Shown piece by piece: positions 1-6,958 of a stretch of 64,000 bases of DNA. The position numbers and the translations under genes were made by a program. This stretch comes from CAILHX01 sp964511385 (lineage in GTDB: Bacteria > Pseudomonadota > Gammaproteobacteria > Burkholderiales > Methylophilaceae): NCBI GenBank assembly GCA_964511385.1, contig CAZEFE010000010.1, positions 1-64,000 on the forward strand, given 5' to 3'. A model generated the notes under the pieces. It did not search any database and was not told the origin of the DNA. It saw nothing but the letters and a program-made list of their open reading frames with translations. How positions within the stretch are numbered: the stretch's first letter is position 1; every line of letters starts with the position of its first letter.

Positions 1-1
1 G

Positions 2-526
2 GTCTGGAGCGAAATACTCAAACGCGTCCCCGGATCGAAACTCGCCATCAACAGCAGCAACTTCAAGGACAGTGCCATGCAGGAGCGCATGGCAAAACGC
101 TTCGCCAGCCACGGCATCAGCCGCGAGCGCCTGGAAATAGGCTTCCACAGCCCAGCCTGGGAAGTGCTGCAGCAAATCGACATCGGCCTCGACTGCTTCC
201 CGCACAACTCCGGCACCACGCTGTTTGAAAGCCTGTACATGGGTGCCCCTTTTGTTACGTTCGCCAACCGACCCTCAGTCGGCACCTTGGGTACCAGCAT
301 TTTGCATGGGGTGGGTCACCCGGAGTGGAGTGCGGACAGCGAAGATGCCTATATCCGGAAAGCCGTTGAACTGGCCCTGGATCCGCGAGCATTGGCGCAG
401 TATCGCGCCCGTCTCCGTGACGAAATGCAGCGCAGCCCGCTGATGGACGAAGCAGGCTTCGCTACTGCGGTGGAACAGGCTTATCGGCAAATGTGGCAAC
501 AATGGTGCGGGGGCATCGCGCAATAA
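2..526 (+). CDS. SPINDLY/OGT-type O-GlcNAc transferase, C-terminal part (5' truncated)
   Basis: This is the last 174 codons of a gene that begins before the window; the frame is open from base 2. The start reads VWSEILKRVPGSKLAI, and further on come a Gly-Ile-x-x-x-Arg-Leu stretch and DCFPHNSGTTLFESLYMGAP. These are typical of the C-terminal catalytic half of Glyco_transf_41 (SPINDLY/OGT) proteins, which move a sugar from a UDP-sugar to Ser/Thr. Such bacterial enzymes usually carry TPR repeats at the N-terminus, which would lie outside the window. About 1 kb downstream is the flagellin gene, so flagellin glycosylation is a plausible role (inference). The stop codon (524-526) lies inside a REP palindrome, so a REP insertion may have changed the original C-terminus. 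Confidence 0.85.
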   Translation, partial: VWSEILKRVPGSKLAINSSNFKDSAMQERMAKRFASHGISRERLEIGFHSPAWEVLQQIDIGLDCFPHNSGTTLFESLYMGAPFVTFANRPSVGTLGTSILHGVGHPEWSADSEDAYIRKAVELALDPRALAQYRARLRDEMQRSPLMDEAGFATAVEQAYRQMWQQWCGGIAQ

Positions 527-683
527 ATTGCGCTCCTACAGCGGTGGTGGGTGGGGCGTAGGAGCCCAATTCATTGGGCGATTGTGCATTGGGCGGCCGC
601 GATGAATTTACCCAAGCTGCTACGGCAAATCGAGCAATGAATTGCGCTCCCGCAAAGGTGTAGATCCTGGTTTACCGGGCGAT
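515..683. repeat. REP cluster A: four REP palindromes in alternating orientation
   Basis: Four copies of a roughly 25-bp element lie at 515-539, 558-582, 629-653 and 658-683 (the last degenerate). Each has an imperfect palindrome such as GCGCAATAAATTGCGC or GCCCAATTCATTGGGC, with a conserved CTCCTAC tail on one side (GTAGGAG in the inverted copies) and ATCG on the other. Orientation alternates plus, minus, plus, minus, so the copies form inverted pairs as in BIMEs. The first copy contains the stop codon of the upstream glycosyltransferase. The cluster ends 9 bp from the RAYT stop codon, and RAYT proteins are known to be linked to such REPs. Confidence 0.85.
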
Positions 684-691
684 AACGCATA

Positions 692-1141
692 TCACAACCA
701 TATTGCATTCCAGTACGGGTAATCGCCGATTTTTTTGCACAGTCCGGCGCGTAACGGATTGGCGACAATATAGCGCGCCACCCCGGCAATGTCTTCTTCG
801 GCACGCAAGGCATGGTCATGAAACCCGCGTTGCCAGACGCGTTCGCCCAGCAGCAGGGATACCCGCGCCTTATAGATGCGTGTGGTTTCGGATAGGGATG
901 TGTTGCCTGTCAATTGCATGAGCCAGTGGATATGGTCGGGCATCACTACGAAGGCCAGGGTGTCGACATGGCGGGTAACTGTGTCGGCGTAGAAACATTG
1001 CGCGGCAATGGTAGCGGCGGGGTGCCGGATAAAAATACGTGTCCGCGATTGCGTGACCGCGGTGACAAGGTAAATATGGTGCGGTAGCGAGACCCTGCCA
1101 GTACGGAGGCGTTTGCCCTGCGGTAATGGACGGTTTTGCAT
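692..1141 (-). CDS. REP-associated tyrosine transposase (RAYT, Y1_Tnp/TnpA_REP family)
   Basis: A 149-residue single-domain protein of the Y1/HUH transposase superfamily. The metal-binding HUH motif is seen as MPDHIHWLM (H70-I-H72), and the likely nucleophile is Y124 in ARYIVANPLRAGL. RAYT proteins cut and join single-stranded REP DNA and are thought to spread REPs within a genome, while the gene itself is usually single copy. The start chosen is the ATG at 1141. An in-frame TTG at 1168 lies inside a REP palindrome and would add nine residues, which is less likely. REPs lie immediately on both sides, which is the standard arrangement. The gene is on the opposite strand to its neighbours and has no partner genes. 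Confidence 0.9.
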   Translation of the reverse strand: MQNRPLPQGKRLRTGRVSLPHHIYLVTAVTQSRTRIFIRHPAATIAAQCFYADTVTRHVDTLAFVVMPDHIHWLMQLTGNTSLSETTRIYKARVSLLLGERVWQRGFHDHALRAEEDIAGVARYIVANPLRAGLCKKIGDYPYWNAIWL

Positions 1142-1159
1142 GCTGGAAATTGTAGCGTA

Positions 1160-1333
1160 ATCGCGCAATAAATTGCGCTCCTACAGGATTTGGGATGTAG
1201 GAGCCCGATTCATCGGGCGAGAAGAATCGCCCAACAAGTTGGGCTCCCACAGGATGCTGCGGCAATCGCCCAATAAATTGGGCTCCTACCAGCGGCGGTG
1301 GATGGGTTGTGGGAGCCCGCTTTGCCGGGCGAT
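1160..1333. repeat. REP cluster B: five REP palindromes upstream of the RAYT gene
   Basis: Copies lie at 1160-1184 (plus), 1197-1221 (minus), 1226-1250 (plus), 1265-1289 (plus) and 1309-1333 (minus). Palindrome centres vary (AATAAATT, GATTCATC, AACAAGTT, AATAAATT, GCTTTGCC) while the stem GC pairs and the GTAGGAG/GTGGGAG edge are kept, so stems co-vary as expected of a folding element. Spacers are 4-19 bp and unrelated, which excludes a CRISPR. The cluster fills most of the gap between the RAYT start and the flagellin promoter. The first copy begins 18 bp upstream of the RAYT ATG. Confidence 0.87.
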
Positions 1334-1364
1334 TGATGCCTGCAAAATATTTCAAAATATTTCC

Positions 1365-1391
1365 TAAAGTTCCTGTCGACGCTGCCGTTAG
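1365..1391 (+). promoter_or_regulatory. Sigma-28 (FliA) promoter of fliC
   Basis: TAAA (1365-1368), a 15-bp spacer and GCCGTTAG (1384-1391) match the known FliA architecture TAAA-N15-GCCGATAA, with six of eight -10 bases identical. It lies 110 bp upstream of the flagellin ATG, giving an untranslated leader of roughly 100 nt. Late flagellar genes are the known targets of this sigma factor. It begins 32 bp beyond the last REP. Confidence 0.8.
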
Positions 1392-1501
1392 AACCACTGA
1401 CGGTGTGTATTGTTACCGTAAAGTTGGTCAGCCGAAATGATGTTAGTGTTTGGCCCCGACAAAAATCCGTGAAGTTTTAATAGCCATATAGGAGTAATAA
1501 A

Positions 1502-3025
1502 ATGCCACAAGTCATTAACACGAACGTCAGTTCGCTGAATTCCCAGCGTAACCTGAATGCTTCGCAAAACTCGCTTGCAACCTCCCTGCAACGCCTGTCT
1601 TCCGGCCTGCGCATCAACAGCGCCAAAGACGACGCAGCCGGCCTTGCTATCGCCAACCGCTTCACCGCGCAAATCAACGGCTTGAACCAAGCCGCTCGTA
1701 ACGCGAACGATGGTATCTCCCTGGCACAAACCGCTGAAGGCGGCCTGGGCACCGTCGGTGATGCACTGCAACGTATCCGTGAACTGGCTGTTCAAGCCGC
1801 TAACGGTACCAACAGCGCTACTGACCGTGCTGCTCTGCAACTGGAAGCCAATCAGCTGCTGCAAGAAGTGACCCGTATTGCTACCACCACCCAGTTCAAC
1901 GGTTCCAACGTTCTGGACGGTACGCTGACCGGTGCACAATTCCAAGTGGGCGCCAATGCTGGTCAAACCATCAGCTTCGGCATCAACAGCGCTCAGGCAG
2001 CTGACCTGGGTACGCAACGCTCTGGCCTGGGCCGGTTGAGCACCGCCAGCAGCACCATTACCGCTGCTGCCGTGGCTGCTGCCAGCTCCTCGGTGGTTAA
2101 CCGCGTGGCTGCACAAAACCTGTCGCTGTTCGCCAACAACGCTACGACCACCCTGGCGGTGGCTGCCGGCGATAGCGCCCAGAACATTGCCGACAACATC
2201 AACCTCAGCACCAGCACCACCGGTGTGACCGCTACTGCCTCCACGGCAGCGCTGTTCGGTACTGTTACCAGCACGGGTACGGTGTCGTTCAACCTGGCGA
2301 GTTCCGCGACTGCATCGGCTACCATTGCTGCGGCAGTGACCAACACCACCGACCTGTCCGGCCTGGCACAGGCGATCAACGCGCAAACTGCGGTTACCGG
2401 CATTTCTGCCGAAATCAACGTTGGCTCGCTGAAGCTGACCCACGCTACCGGCGCAGACATCAAGATCGGCGACTTCGCCAACTCCCGCGGCGGTACCGCT
2501 ACCCTGCAAGGCCTGCTCGGCTTCTCGGCAACCAACGTGACCCGTGGTTCCGCAGCTGTGCTGTCCAACGGCGGTAACGACAGTTCCGTGGTGGGCGGTG
2601 AAATCCGTCTGGATTCCAATAACATCTACAGCGTGCAGTCCACCGTGGGTGGTTCCGCAGCAGGTGGTATTGTGGATGCCAGCAACACCGCCCAGAGCTT
2701 CGCATCGCTGACCGCAGCTTCCAACATCAACATCTCCACGGTGTATGGTGCGAACGATGCGCTGGCGATTGTCGACAAGGCCCTGGCTACCGTGGATACC
2801 ATCCGCGCCAGCCTCGGTGCGTTGCAAAACCGCTTCACCGCTACCGTTAACAATCTGCAGACTTCCGCAGAAAACGGTGCCGCTTCGCGTAGCCGCATCC
2901 AGGATGCAGACTTTGCTGCCGAGACCTCCAACCTGTCGCGCTCGCAAGTGCTGCAACAGGCTGGTGTCGCGATCCTGGCGCAAGCGAATGCACTGCCAAA
3001 CAACGTGTTGGCTCTGCTGAAGTAA
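1502..3025 (+). CDS. fliC: Flagellin, filament subunit
   Basis: A 507-residue flagellin. The N-terminus (MPQVINTNVSSLNSQRNLN, then LQRLSSGLRINSAKDDAAG) and C-terminus (SRIQDADFAAETSNLSRSQV to NNVLALLK) are the conserved D0/D1 helices that pack into the filament core and carry the type III export signal. The middle, about residues 150-410, is variable, rich in Ala, Thr and Ser, and has no cysteine. It forms the surface of the filament and is the usual place for O-glycans. The ATG follows AGGAGTAATAA. A sigma-28 promoter sits upstream and a hairpin follows the stop, so fliC can be made in excess of the genes after it. Confidence 0.97.
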   Translation: MPQVINTNVSSLNSQRNLNASQNSLATSLQRLSSGLRINSAKDDAAGLAIANRFTAQINGLNQAARNANDGISLAQTAEGGLGTVGDALQRIRELAVQAANGTNSATDRAALQLEANQLLQEVTRIATTTQFNGSNVLDGTLTGAQFQVGANAGQTISFGINSAQAADLGTQRSGLGRLSTASSTITAAAVAAASSSVVNRVAAQNLSLFANNATTTLAVAAGDSAQNIADNINLSTSTTGVTATASTAALFGTVTSTGTVSFNLASSATASATIAAAVTNTTDLSGLAQAINAQTAVTGISAEINVGSLKLTHATGADIKIGDFANSRGGTATLQGLLGFSATNVTRGSAAVLSNGGNDSSVVGGEIRLDSNNIYSVQSTVGGSAAGGIVDASNTAQSFASLTAASNINISTVYGANDALAIVDKALATVDTIRASLGALQNRFTATVNNLQTSAENGAASRSRIQDADFAAETSNLSRSQVLQQAGVAILAQANALPNNVLALLK

Positions 3026-3052
3026 GCTGGTAGTTGCTTGAAACCCGCACTG

Positions 3053-3087
3053 GCCGGGCAGCCTTGGTAAGTTCGAGGTTGCCCGGC
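3053..3087 (+). terminator. Hairpin after fliC (possible attenuator or mRNA stabiliser)
   Basis: An 8-bp perfect stem, GCCGGGCA (3053-3060) with TGCCCGGC (3080-3087), surrounds a 19-nt loop just after the fliC stop. No run of T follows, so intrinsic termination would be weak. A role in stabilising the abundant fliC message or reducing read-through into flaG is inferred. Confidence 0.4.
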
Positions 3088-3113
3088 TGGGGCGGCTCTC
3101 TGGAGAAAGCAAG

Positions 3114-3467
3114 ATGGAAATTCAATCAGTAACGAATAGTGCTGCGGTGGCCCAGTTGTTGGTGGGGAACCAGTCAGCAGTGGGCGGGGCCTCGCAAAAT
3201 GCTGGTCAAGTGGCTTCGCAGCCGGCAGTGTCTTCGCCGGCAACTCCGGAGCAGACGCAGCGTGCTGTTGATACCATCAATAAAGTCGTGCAGGTGTTCA
3301 ACAATGGTGTTGAATTTTCTGTGGATGAATCGACCGGAATCAATCTGGTCAGAGTGGTGGATAAAGGCACCAAGGAAGTGATCCGGCAATTGCCTGTTGA
3401 GGCGGTGATCAGTTTTGCCAGGACGCTGGATTCCTTGCAGGGCCTGTTGATCAAGCAGCGGGTCTGA
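3114..3467 (+). CDS. flaG: FlaG family flagellar protein
   Basis: A 117-residue FlaG protein. The conserved C-terminal half begins at TINKVVQVFNNGVEFSVDE and includes VVDKGTKEVIRQLPVEAVI, the FlaG signature. The first 45 residues are low-complexity, rich in Ala, Gln, Ser and Val. FlaG proteins influence filament length, but the molecular role is not settled. The ATG follows GGAGAAAGCAAG. It lies between fliC and fliD, its usual place in beta- and gammaproteobacteria. Confidence 0.92.
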   Translation: MEIQSVTNSAAVAQLLVGNQSAVGGASQNAGQVASQPAVSSPATPEQTQRAVDTINKVVQVFNNGVEFSVDESTGINLVRVVDKGTKEVIRQLPVEAVISFARTLDSLQGLLIKQRV

Positions 3468-3480
3468 GTTTCGGTTTTTT

Positions 3481-3505
3481 GTCGCCCGGCGAACCGGGTT
3501 CCTGC
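3481..3505 (+). repeat. Solitary REP-like palindrome between flaG and fliD
   Basis: The segment has the same layout as the REPs around the RAYT gene: TCGCCCGG, a short centre, CCGGGTTCCTGC. The next 20 bases (GTGCAGGGCGCAATGATGCG) look like a decayed inverted partner. It lies 13 bases after the flaG stop, in a 170-bp gap with no gene. It could act as a transcript-end hairpin. Confidence 0.5.
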
Positions 3506-3637
3506 GGTGCAGGGCGCAATGATGCGTGACTTTCAGGATTTTTCACTTCGTCGCAGTGACGAGGTGATGTGTTTGGGTGTGCCCGAATTCGGGTAATGCA
3601 GGATTAAAGTTAAGCCGGCGGTGTCCGGGAGGCGATT

Positions 3638-5644
3638 ATGGCGATTACATCTACAGGTCTGGGTTCGGGTCTCGATATTGAAGGCATCATCACCAAGCTG
3701 ATGACGGTTGAAGCCCAGCCGTTGCAGGCTCTGGCGAAGAAAGAGGCTTCCTATCAGGCGAAACTGACCGCCTATGGCACGTTCAGCGGCGCGGTTTCTG
3801 CGTTCCGGTCAGCGTCGTCGGCGATTAGCGGCACGTCTTCGGTCAATACCGCCACCGCGAGTTCGTCTGACTCCTCGACGCTGACCGCCAGCGCCAGCAG
3901 TATTTCGACGGCGGGTACTTATTCCGTCAATGTCACGCAACTGGCCAAAGCGCAGCAACTGGTTGCAGCAGGGCAGACCAGCCTCAGCGCCTCGATTGGC
4001 ACGGGGGTGCTGACTTTCGACTTTGGTACCATCAGCGGTGGTGCCTTTAATCCGGGTACCGGGCAATATACGGGTTCGACGTTCACCAGCAACGGCAGCG
4101 GTGTTAAGACTGTTACCATCAGTGCGGCAAACGATTCGCTGACCGGGATTCGCGATGCAGTGAACGCGGCCAACATCGGTGTGACAGCGACCATTATCAA
4201 TGACGGCAGCGGTACCCCGTACCGTCTAGCTTTCTCGTCAAAAAACCAGGGGGCTTCCAACAGCCTCAAGGTTTCGGTTTCGGGTAGCCCCGCGCTGGAT
4301 AACCTTCTCGGCAACGATCCGGGCGGCACCCAGCATTTGCAGGAAACGGTGAGCGCGCAGGATGCGTTGCTGCAGATCAACGGTGTTGCGGTTTCCAGCA
4401 AATCGAACGCGGTGTCGAGCGCCATCACGGGGGTGACGCTGAACCTGCTCAAAACAACAAGCGGCACGCCGACAACGGTGACGGTGGGCAAGGATACCTC
4501 TGCGTTTACCAAGCAGATCGATAATTTTGTCAAAGCCTACAATGATCTGAACAAGACCATCAAGGACCTGACCGCGTACGACCCCAAAACCAGGACGGGT
4601 GGCCTGCTGGTTGGGGATACGGTAGTGCGCTCGGTGCAGTCGCAGATACGTGCGACCTTGACCGCTACCGTGCCTGGGTTGACCACGGGAGCATACAAGA
4701 GTCTTTCCGATGTCGGGATTTCAATCCAGAAGGATGGCACCCTGGCGACCGATTCTGCCAAACTGTCGACGGCACTGAGCGCCAATCCGACCGACGTGGC
4801 GGCGTTGTTTGCATCACTGGGCCGGCCTACGGATTCGCTGGTGAAATATGTCAGTTCGGCCGGCAACACCGCTGTTTCCAGCAGGGCGCTCAATATCACC
4901 AACATTGCAACGCAGGGAACGGCTACCGGGGTGGCTCCCGTGGTCAGCACCACGATTACTGCCGGGGTGAATGATACGTTGAGCGTAACGGTCGACGGCG
5001 TGACGACTTCCGTAGTGATTGCTGCGGGCGCATATACGCAGGCAGGCTTGAATTCAGCCATCCAGTCCGCCATCAACGGCGATGCTTCTATTGCGGCGGC
5101 AGGCGGGAAAGTGGCAGTGACGGATGTTGGCGGGATCATTACCATCACCTCCAGTTCATACGGTTCGGTATCGACCGCCAAGGTGAACGGCGGTAATGCC
5201 GCGCCCAATCTGTTTGGCGCCGCCAGCATTCTGGGAACTGCCGGGACGGATGTGGCAGGCACTATCGGCGGTGCCACGGCAACCGGTTCCGGCCAATACC
5301 TGACCACCAGTGATAACCTCAAGATACAGGTGGAAGGTGGCGCAACGGGTGCCCGTGGCACGGTTGAGTTTGCGCGTGGTTACGGCTATTTGCTGGATAC
5401 CCTGGCATCAGGCTACTTTGGATCAAAAGGCACCATCACCAGCAAAACGGATGGTATTAACACATCCATTGATAAAATCACTGAGCAGCGGGCAACGCTG
5501 AACAAGCGTCTGGTCGCCATCGAGAAGCGCTATCGGGCCCAGTTCTCCGCTCTTGATGCTACGGTCAGTAGCCTGAATAATACCAGCGCATACTTGACCC
5601 AGCAGTTGACGGCGCTGACCAAGGCAACCAAGAGTGGCAATTAA
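3638..5644 (+). CDS. fliD: Flagellar filament capping protein FliD (HAP2)
   Basis: A 668-residue filament cap protein, which sits at the filament tip and helps each exported flagellin fold into place. The N-terminal FliD_N region starts with ITSTGLGSGLDIEGIITKLM. The C-terminal FliD_C region holds TDGINTSIDKITEQRATLNKRL and ends in a heptad-rich helix. It is about 200 residues longer than the E. coli protein. The extra length lies mainly in a Thr/Ser/Ala-rich middle (about residues 420-550) that resembles the surface domains of flagellins. The ATG is preceded by GGGAGGCGATT. It heads the fliD-orf54-fliS-fliT run. Confidence 0.95.
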   Translation: MAITSTGLGSGLDIEGIITKLMTVEAQPLQALAKKEASYQAKLTAYGTFSGAVSAFRSASSAISGTSSVNTATASSSDSSTLTASASSISTAGTYSVNVTQLAKAQQLVAAGQTSLSASIGTGVLTFDFGTISGGAFNPGTGQYTGSTFTSNGSGVKTVTISAANDSLTGIRDAVNAANIGVTATIINDGSGTPYRLAFSSKNQGASNSLKVSVSGSPALDNLLGNDPGGTQHLQETVSAQDALLQINGVAVSSKSNAVSSAITGVTLNLLKTTSGTPTTVTVGKDTSAFTKQIDNFVKAYNDLNKTIKDLTAYDPKTRTGGLLVGDTVVRSVQSQIRATLTATVPGLTTGAYKSLSDVGISIQKDGTLATDSAKLSTALSANPTDVAALFASLGRPTDSLVKYVSSAGNTAVSSRALNITNIATQGTATGVAPVVSTTITAGVNDTLSVTVDGVTTSVVIAAGAYTQAGLNSAIQSAINGDASIAAAGGKVAVTDVGGIITITSSSYGSVSTAKVNGGNAAPNLFGAASILGTAGTDVAGTIGGATATGSGQYLTTSDNLKIQVEGGATGARGTVEFARGYGYLLDTLASGYFGSKGTITSKTDGINTSIDKITEQRATLNKRLVAIEKRYRAQFSALDATVSSLNNTSAYLTQQLTALTKATKSGN

Positions 5645-5676
5645 CAACGCCGTGTTGAGGATGAAGGGATGGCTCC

Positions 5677-5841
5677 GTGAAAACACATGATGATCAATTT
5701 GCCTTTACGGCAGGGCGCGACACAGGCGAGAAACGGCGGGTTTTTGATCTGGAAAAACTCGACTACTTGCTGCGGCGATTTGCCGAGGTGGAAGAGTTTC
5801 TTGGCCGTAAACTATTGCAGTTGAGCCGTCATCAGTGCTGA
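5677..5841 (+). CDS. Small uncharacterised ORF between fliD and fliS (54 aa)
   Basis: A short open frame with a GTG start encodes MKTHDDQFAFTAGRDTGEKR and then a charged helix (LEKLDYLLRRFAEVEEFLGRKLL). AAGGGATGG 6-14 bp upstream could be its ribosome binding site. It fills the gap between fliD (stop at 5644) and fliS (start 5877) in the same direction. The amphipathic helix would suit a small chaperone or adaptor, but no family is recognised. The frame could be chance, and evidence is limited to position, binding site and absence of any alternative gene in the gap. Confidence 0.5.
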   Translation: MKTHDDQFAFTAGRDTGEKRRVFDLEKLDYLLRRFAEVEEFLGRKLLQLSRHQC

Positions 5842-5876
5842 GTTTTTCCTGAATTAAGAAGAGAGATACGTACAAG

Positions 5877-6365
5877 ATGATCACCAACCGTAACAAACTG
5901 GATGCGTATGGCCAGGTTGGCCTGGATGCCAAGGTGGCATCCGCGTCTCCGCACCGGTTGATTACCATGTTGTTTGATGGCGCGATTGCTGCTGTCGCCA
6001 AAGCCAGGTTCCATATCGGCCAGGCGCAGCCGGATGGCCGGATGGAACCCAACGATATTGCACAAAAAGGCGAAGCGATATCCAGAGCCATCGCTATTAT
6101 TGATGATGGCCTGCGAGCCAGCCTCAATCTCGAGGTGGGCGGTGAGCTTTCCGCAAACCTGTATGCGCTTTATGAATATATGTCGCATCGCCTGGTTCAG
6201 GCCAATCTGAGCAACGACCTCCAGATTCTTGAAGAAATCTCATTGCGGCTGACAGAACTGCGCGATGCCTGGAGCAGTATAGAGTTCAAGCAAACGGACA
6301 ATTCAAGGGTGCCGGATGAGCGTACAGTAGGTCGTTCAGGCGTTGTCACCTATGGTCGAGTTTGA
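5877..6365 (+). CDS. fliS: Flagellin export chaperone FliS
   Basis: A 162-residue FliS, the cytoplasmic chaperone that binds the flagellin C-terminus and prevents early polymerisation. Typical family features are an N-terminal Tyr-containing stretch (LDAYGQVGLDAKVASASPHR), LITMLFDGAIAAVAKAR and the helix LNLEVGGELSANLYALYEYM. At 162 residues it is longer than the usual 125-140 because of a tail of about 25 residues that looks disordered. The ATG follows GAAGAGAGATACGTACAAG. fliT follows 45 bp downstream. Confidence 0.95.
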   Translation: MITNRNKLDAYGQVGLDAKVASASPHRLITMLFDGAIAAVAKARFHIGQAQPDGRMEPNDIAQKGEAISRAIAIIDDGLRASLNLEVGGELSANLYALYEYMSHRLVQANLSNDLQILEEISLRLTELRDAWSSIEFKQTDNSRVPDERTVGRSGVVTYGRV

Positions 6366-6410
6366 TTTTTCTACGCAAAAGCTAGTATAGTTGGCTGCGG
6401 AGGTGGAAAA

Positions 6411-6740
6411 ATGAGTTCCCGGCCAGACTTACCTGAGTTGTATACAAGAATGCTGAACATCAGCCACGACATGCTGAAAGCGGCCGATCAGGACGATTGG
6501 GACAGCTTGATCGTGCTTGAGCAAGAGCGATCAACGGTTGTTGAGATTTTGCAATCATCTCCAGACACCATCCCTGACGATCAACAAGAACGCGACGTAT
6601 TGATTGGTCTGATACAGGAAATTCAGAAGTGCGATGAAAGAATTCGCCCAATGATACTGTCCTGGATGGCAGAGCTTCGTACCATGTTCGAATCTGCGGG
6701 CAACGAGCTGAAGCTGGGGAAACAATACGGCAATTTCTGA
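6411..6740 (+). CDS. fliT: FliT-like flagellar protein (export chaperone for FliD)
   Basis: A 109-residue, almost entirely helical acidic protein (ELYTRMLNISHDMLKAA, DDWDSLIVLEQERSTVVEIL). The W-D-x-L-x-x-L-E-x-x-R pattern and its place directly after fliS fit the FliT family. FliT binds FliD in the cytoplasm and in enterobacteria also restrains FlhDC. Sequence conservation in this family is low, so position carries much of the call. The ATG follows GGAGGTGGAAAA, a strong binding site. Confidence 0.85.
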   Translation: MSSRPDLPELYTRMLNISHDMLKAADQDDWDSLIVLEQERSTVVEILQSSPDTIPDDQQERDVLIGLIQEIQKCDERIRPMILSWMAELRTMFESAGNELKLGKQYGNF

Positions 6741-6752
6741 GAAAGCGCCTGT

Positions 6753-6929
6753 ATGCTGGCGGCAACGGATAACCCATCTGGAATCATCAGTCCGGTTGAC
6801 CCGGTAGCGCGTTATCGTCGGCCAGAAACTCTGGGGCACCGTCTGGTGCGCAAACGCAGACGCAAGGCTCCGCCTACTTTGCCTGAGTCCAGGCAGTCAC
6901 CTGAACATCGGGTTGATGAATATGCCTGA
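6753..6929 (+). CDS. Small basic ORF in the flagellar operon (58 aa)
   Basis: An ATG-started frame of 58 codons between fliT and the DUF2802 gene, in the same direction. It encodes a proline-rich N-terminus (NPSGIISPVDPVARYRRPE) and a strongly basic middle (LGHRLVRKRRRKAPP). The binding site is weak (GAAAGCGCCTGT). No family is recognised. Its even fit into the gap (12 bp from the fliT stop, 29 bp from the next start) and fully open frame support a real gene, but codon bias or conservation data are needed. The basic patch would suit nucleic acid or membrane contact (inference). Confidence 0.5.
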   Translation: MLAATDNPSGIISPVDPVARYRRPETLGHRLVRKRRRKAPPTLPESRQSPEHRVDEYA

Positions 6930-6958
6930 TGCCTTTTTACGTTTTCTTGGAGTGAATA

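Noticed and set aside
1160..1333. Possible CRISPR array
   Set aside because: Repeats alternate in orientation, vary in sequence and have spacers of only 4-19 bp. They are REP palindromes beside a RAYT gene.
1418..1445. Second FliA-like promoter (TAAAGTTGGTCAGCCGAAAT) before fliC
   Set aside because: The two boxes are separated by only 8 bp instead of 15, so it does not match the sigma-28 spacing.
1388..3112. 574-codon open frame antisense to fliC
   Set aside because: It mirrors the low-complexity flagellin codons and its translation (Gly, Cys, His-rich) matches no protein pattern. The sense gene has clear family motifs and RBS.
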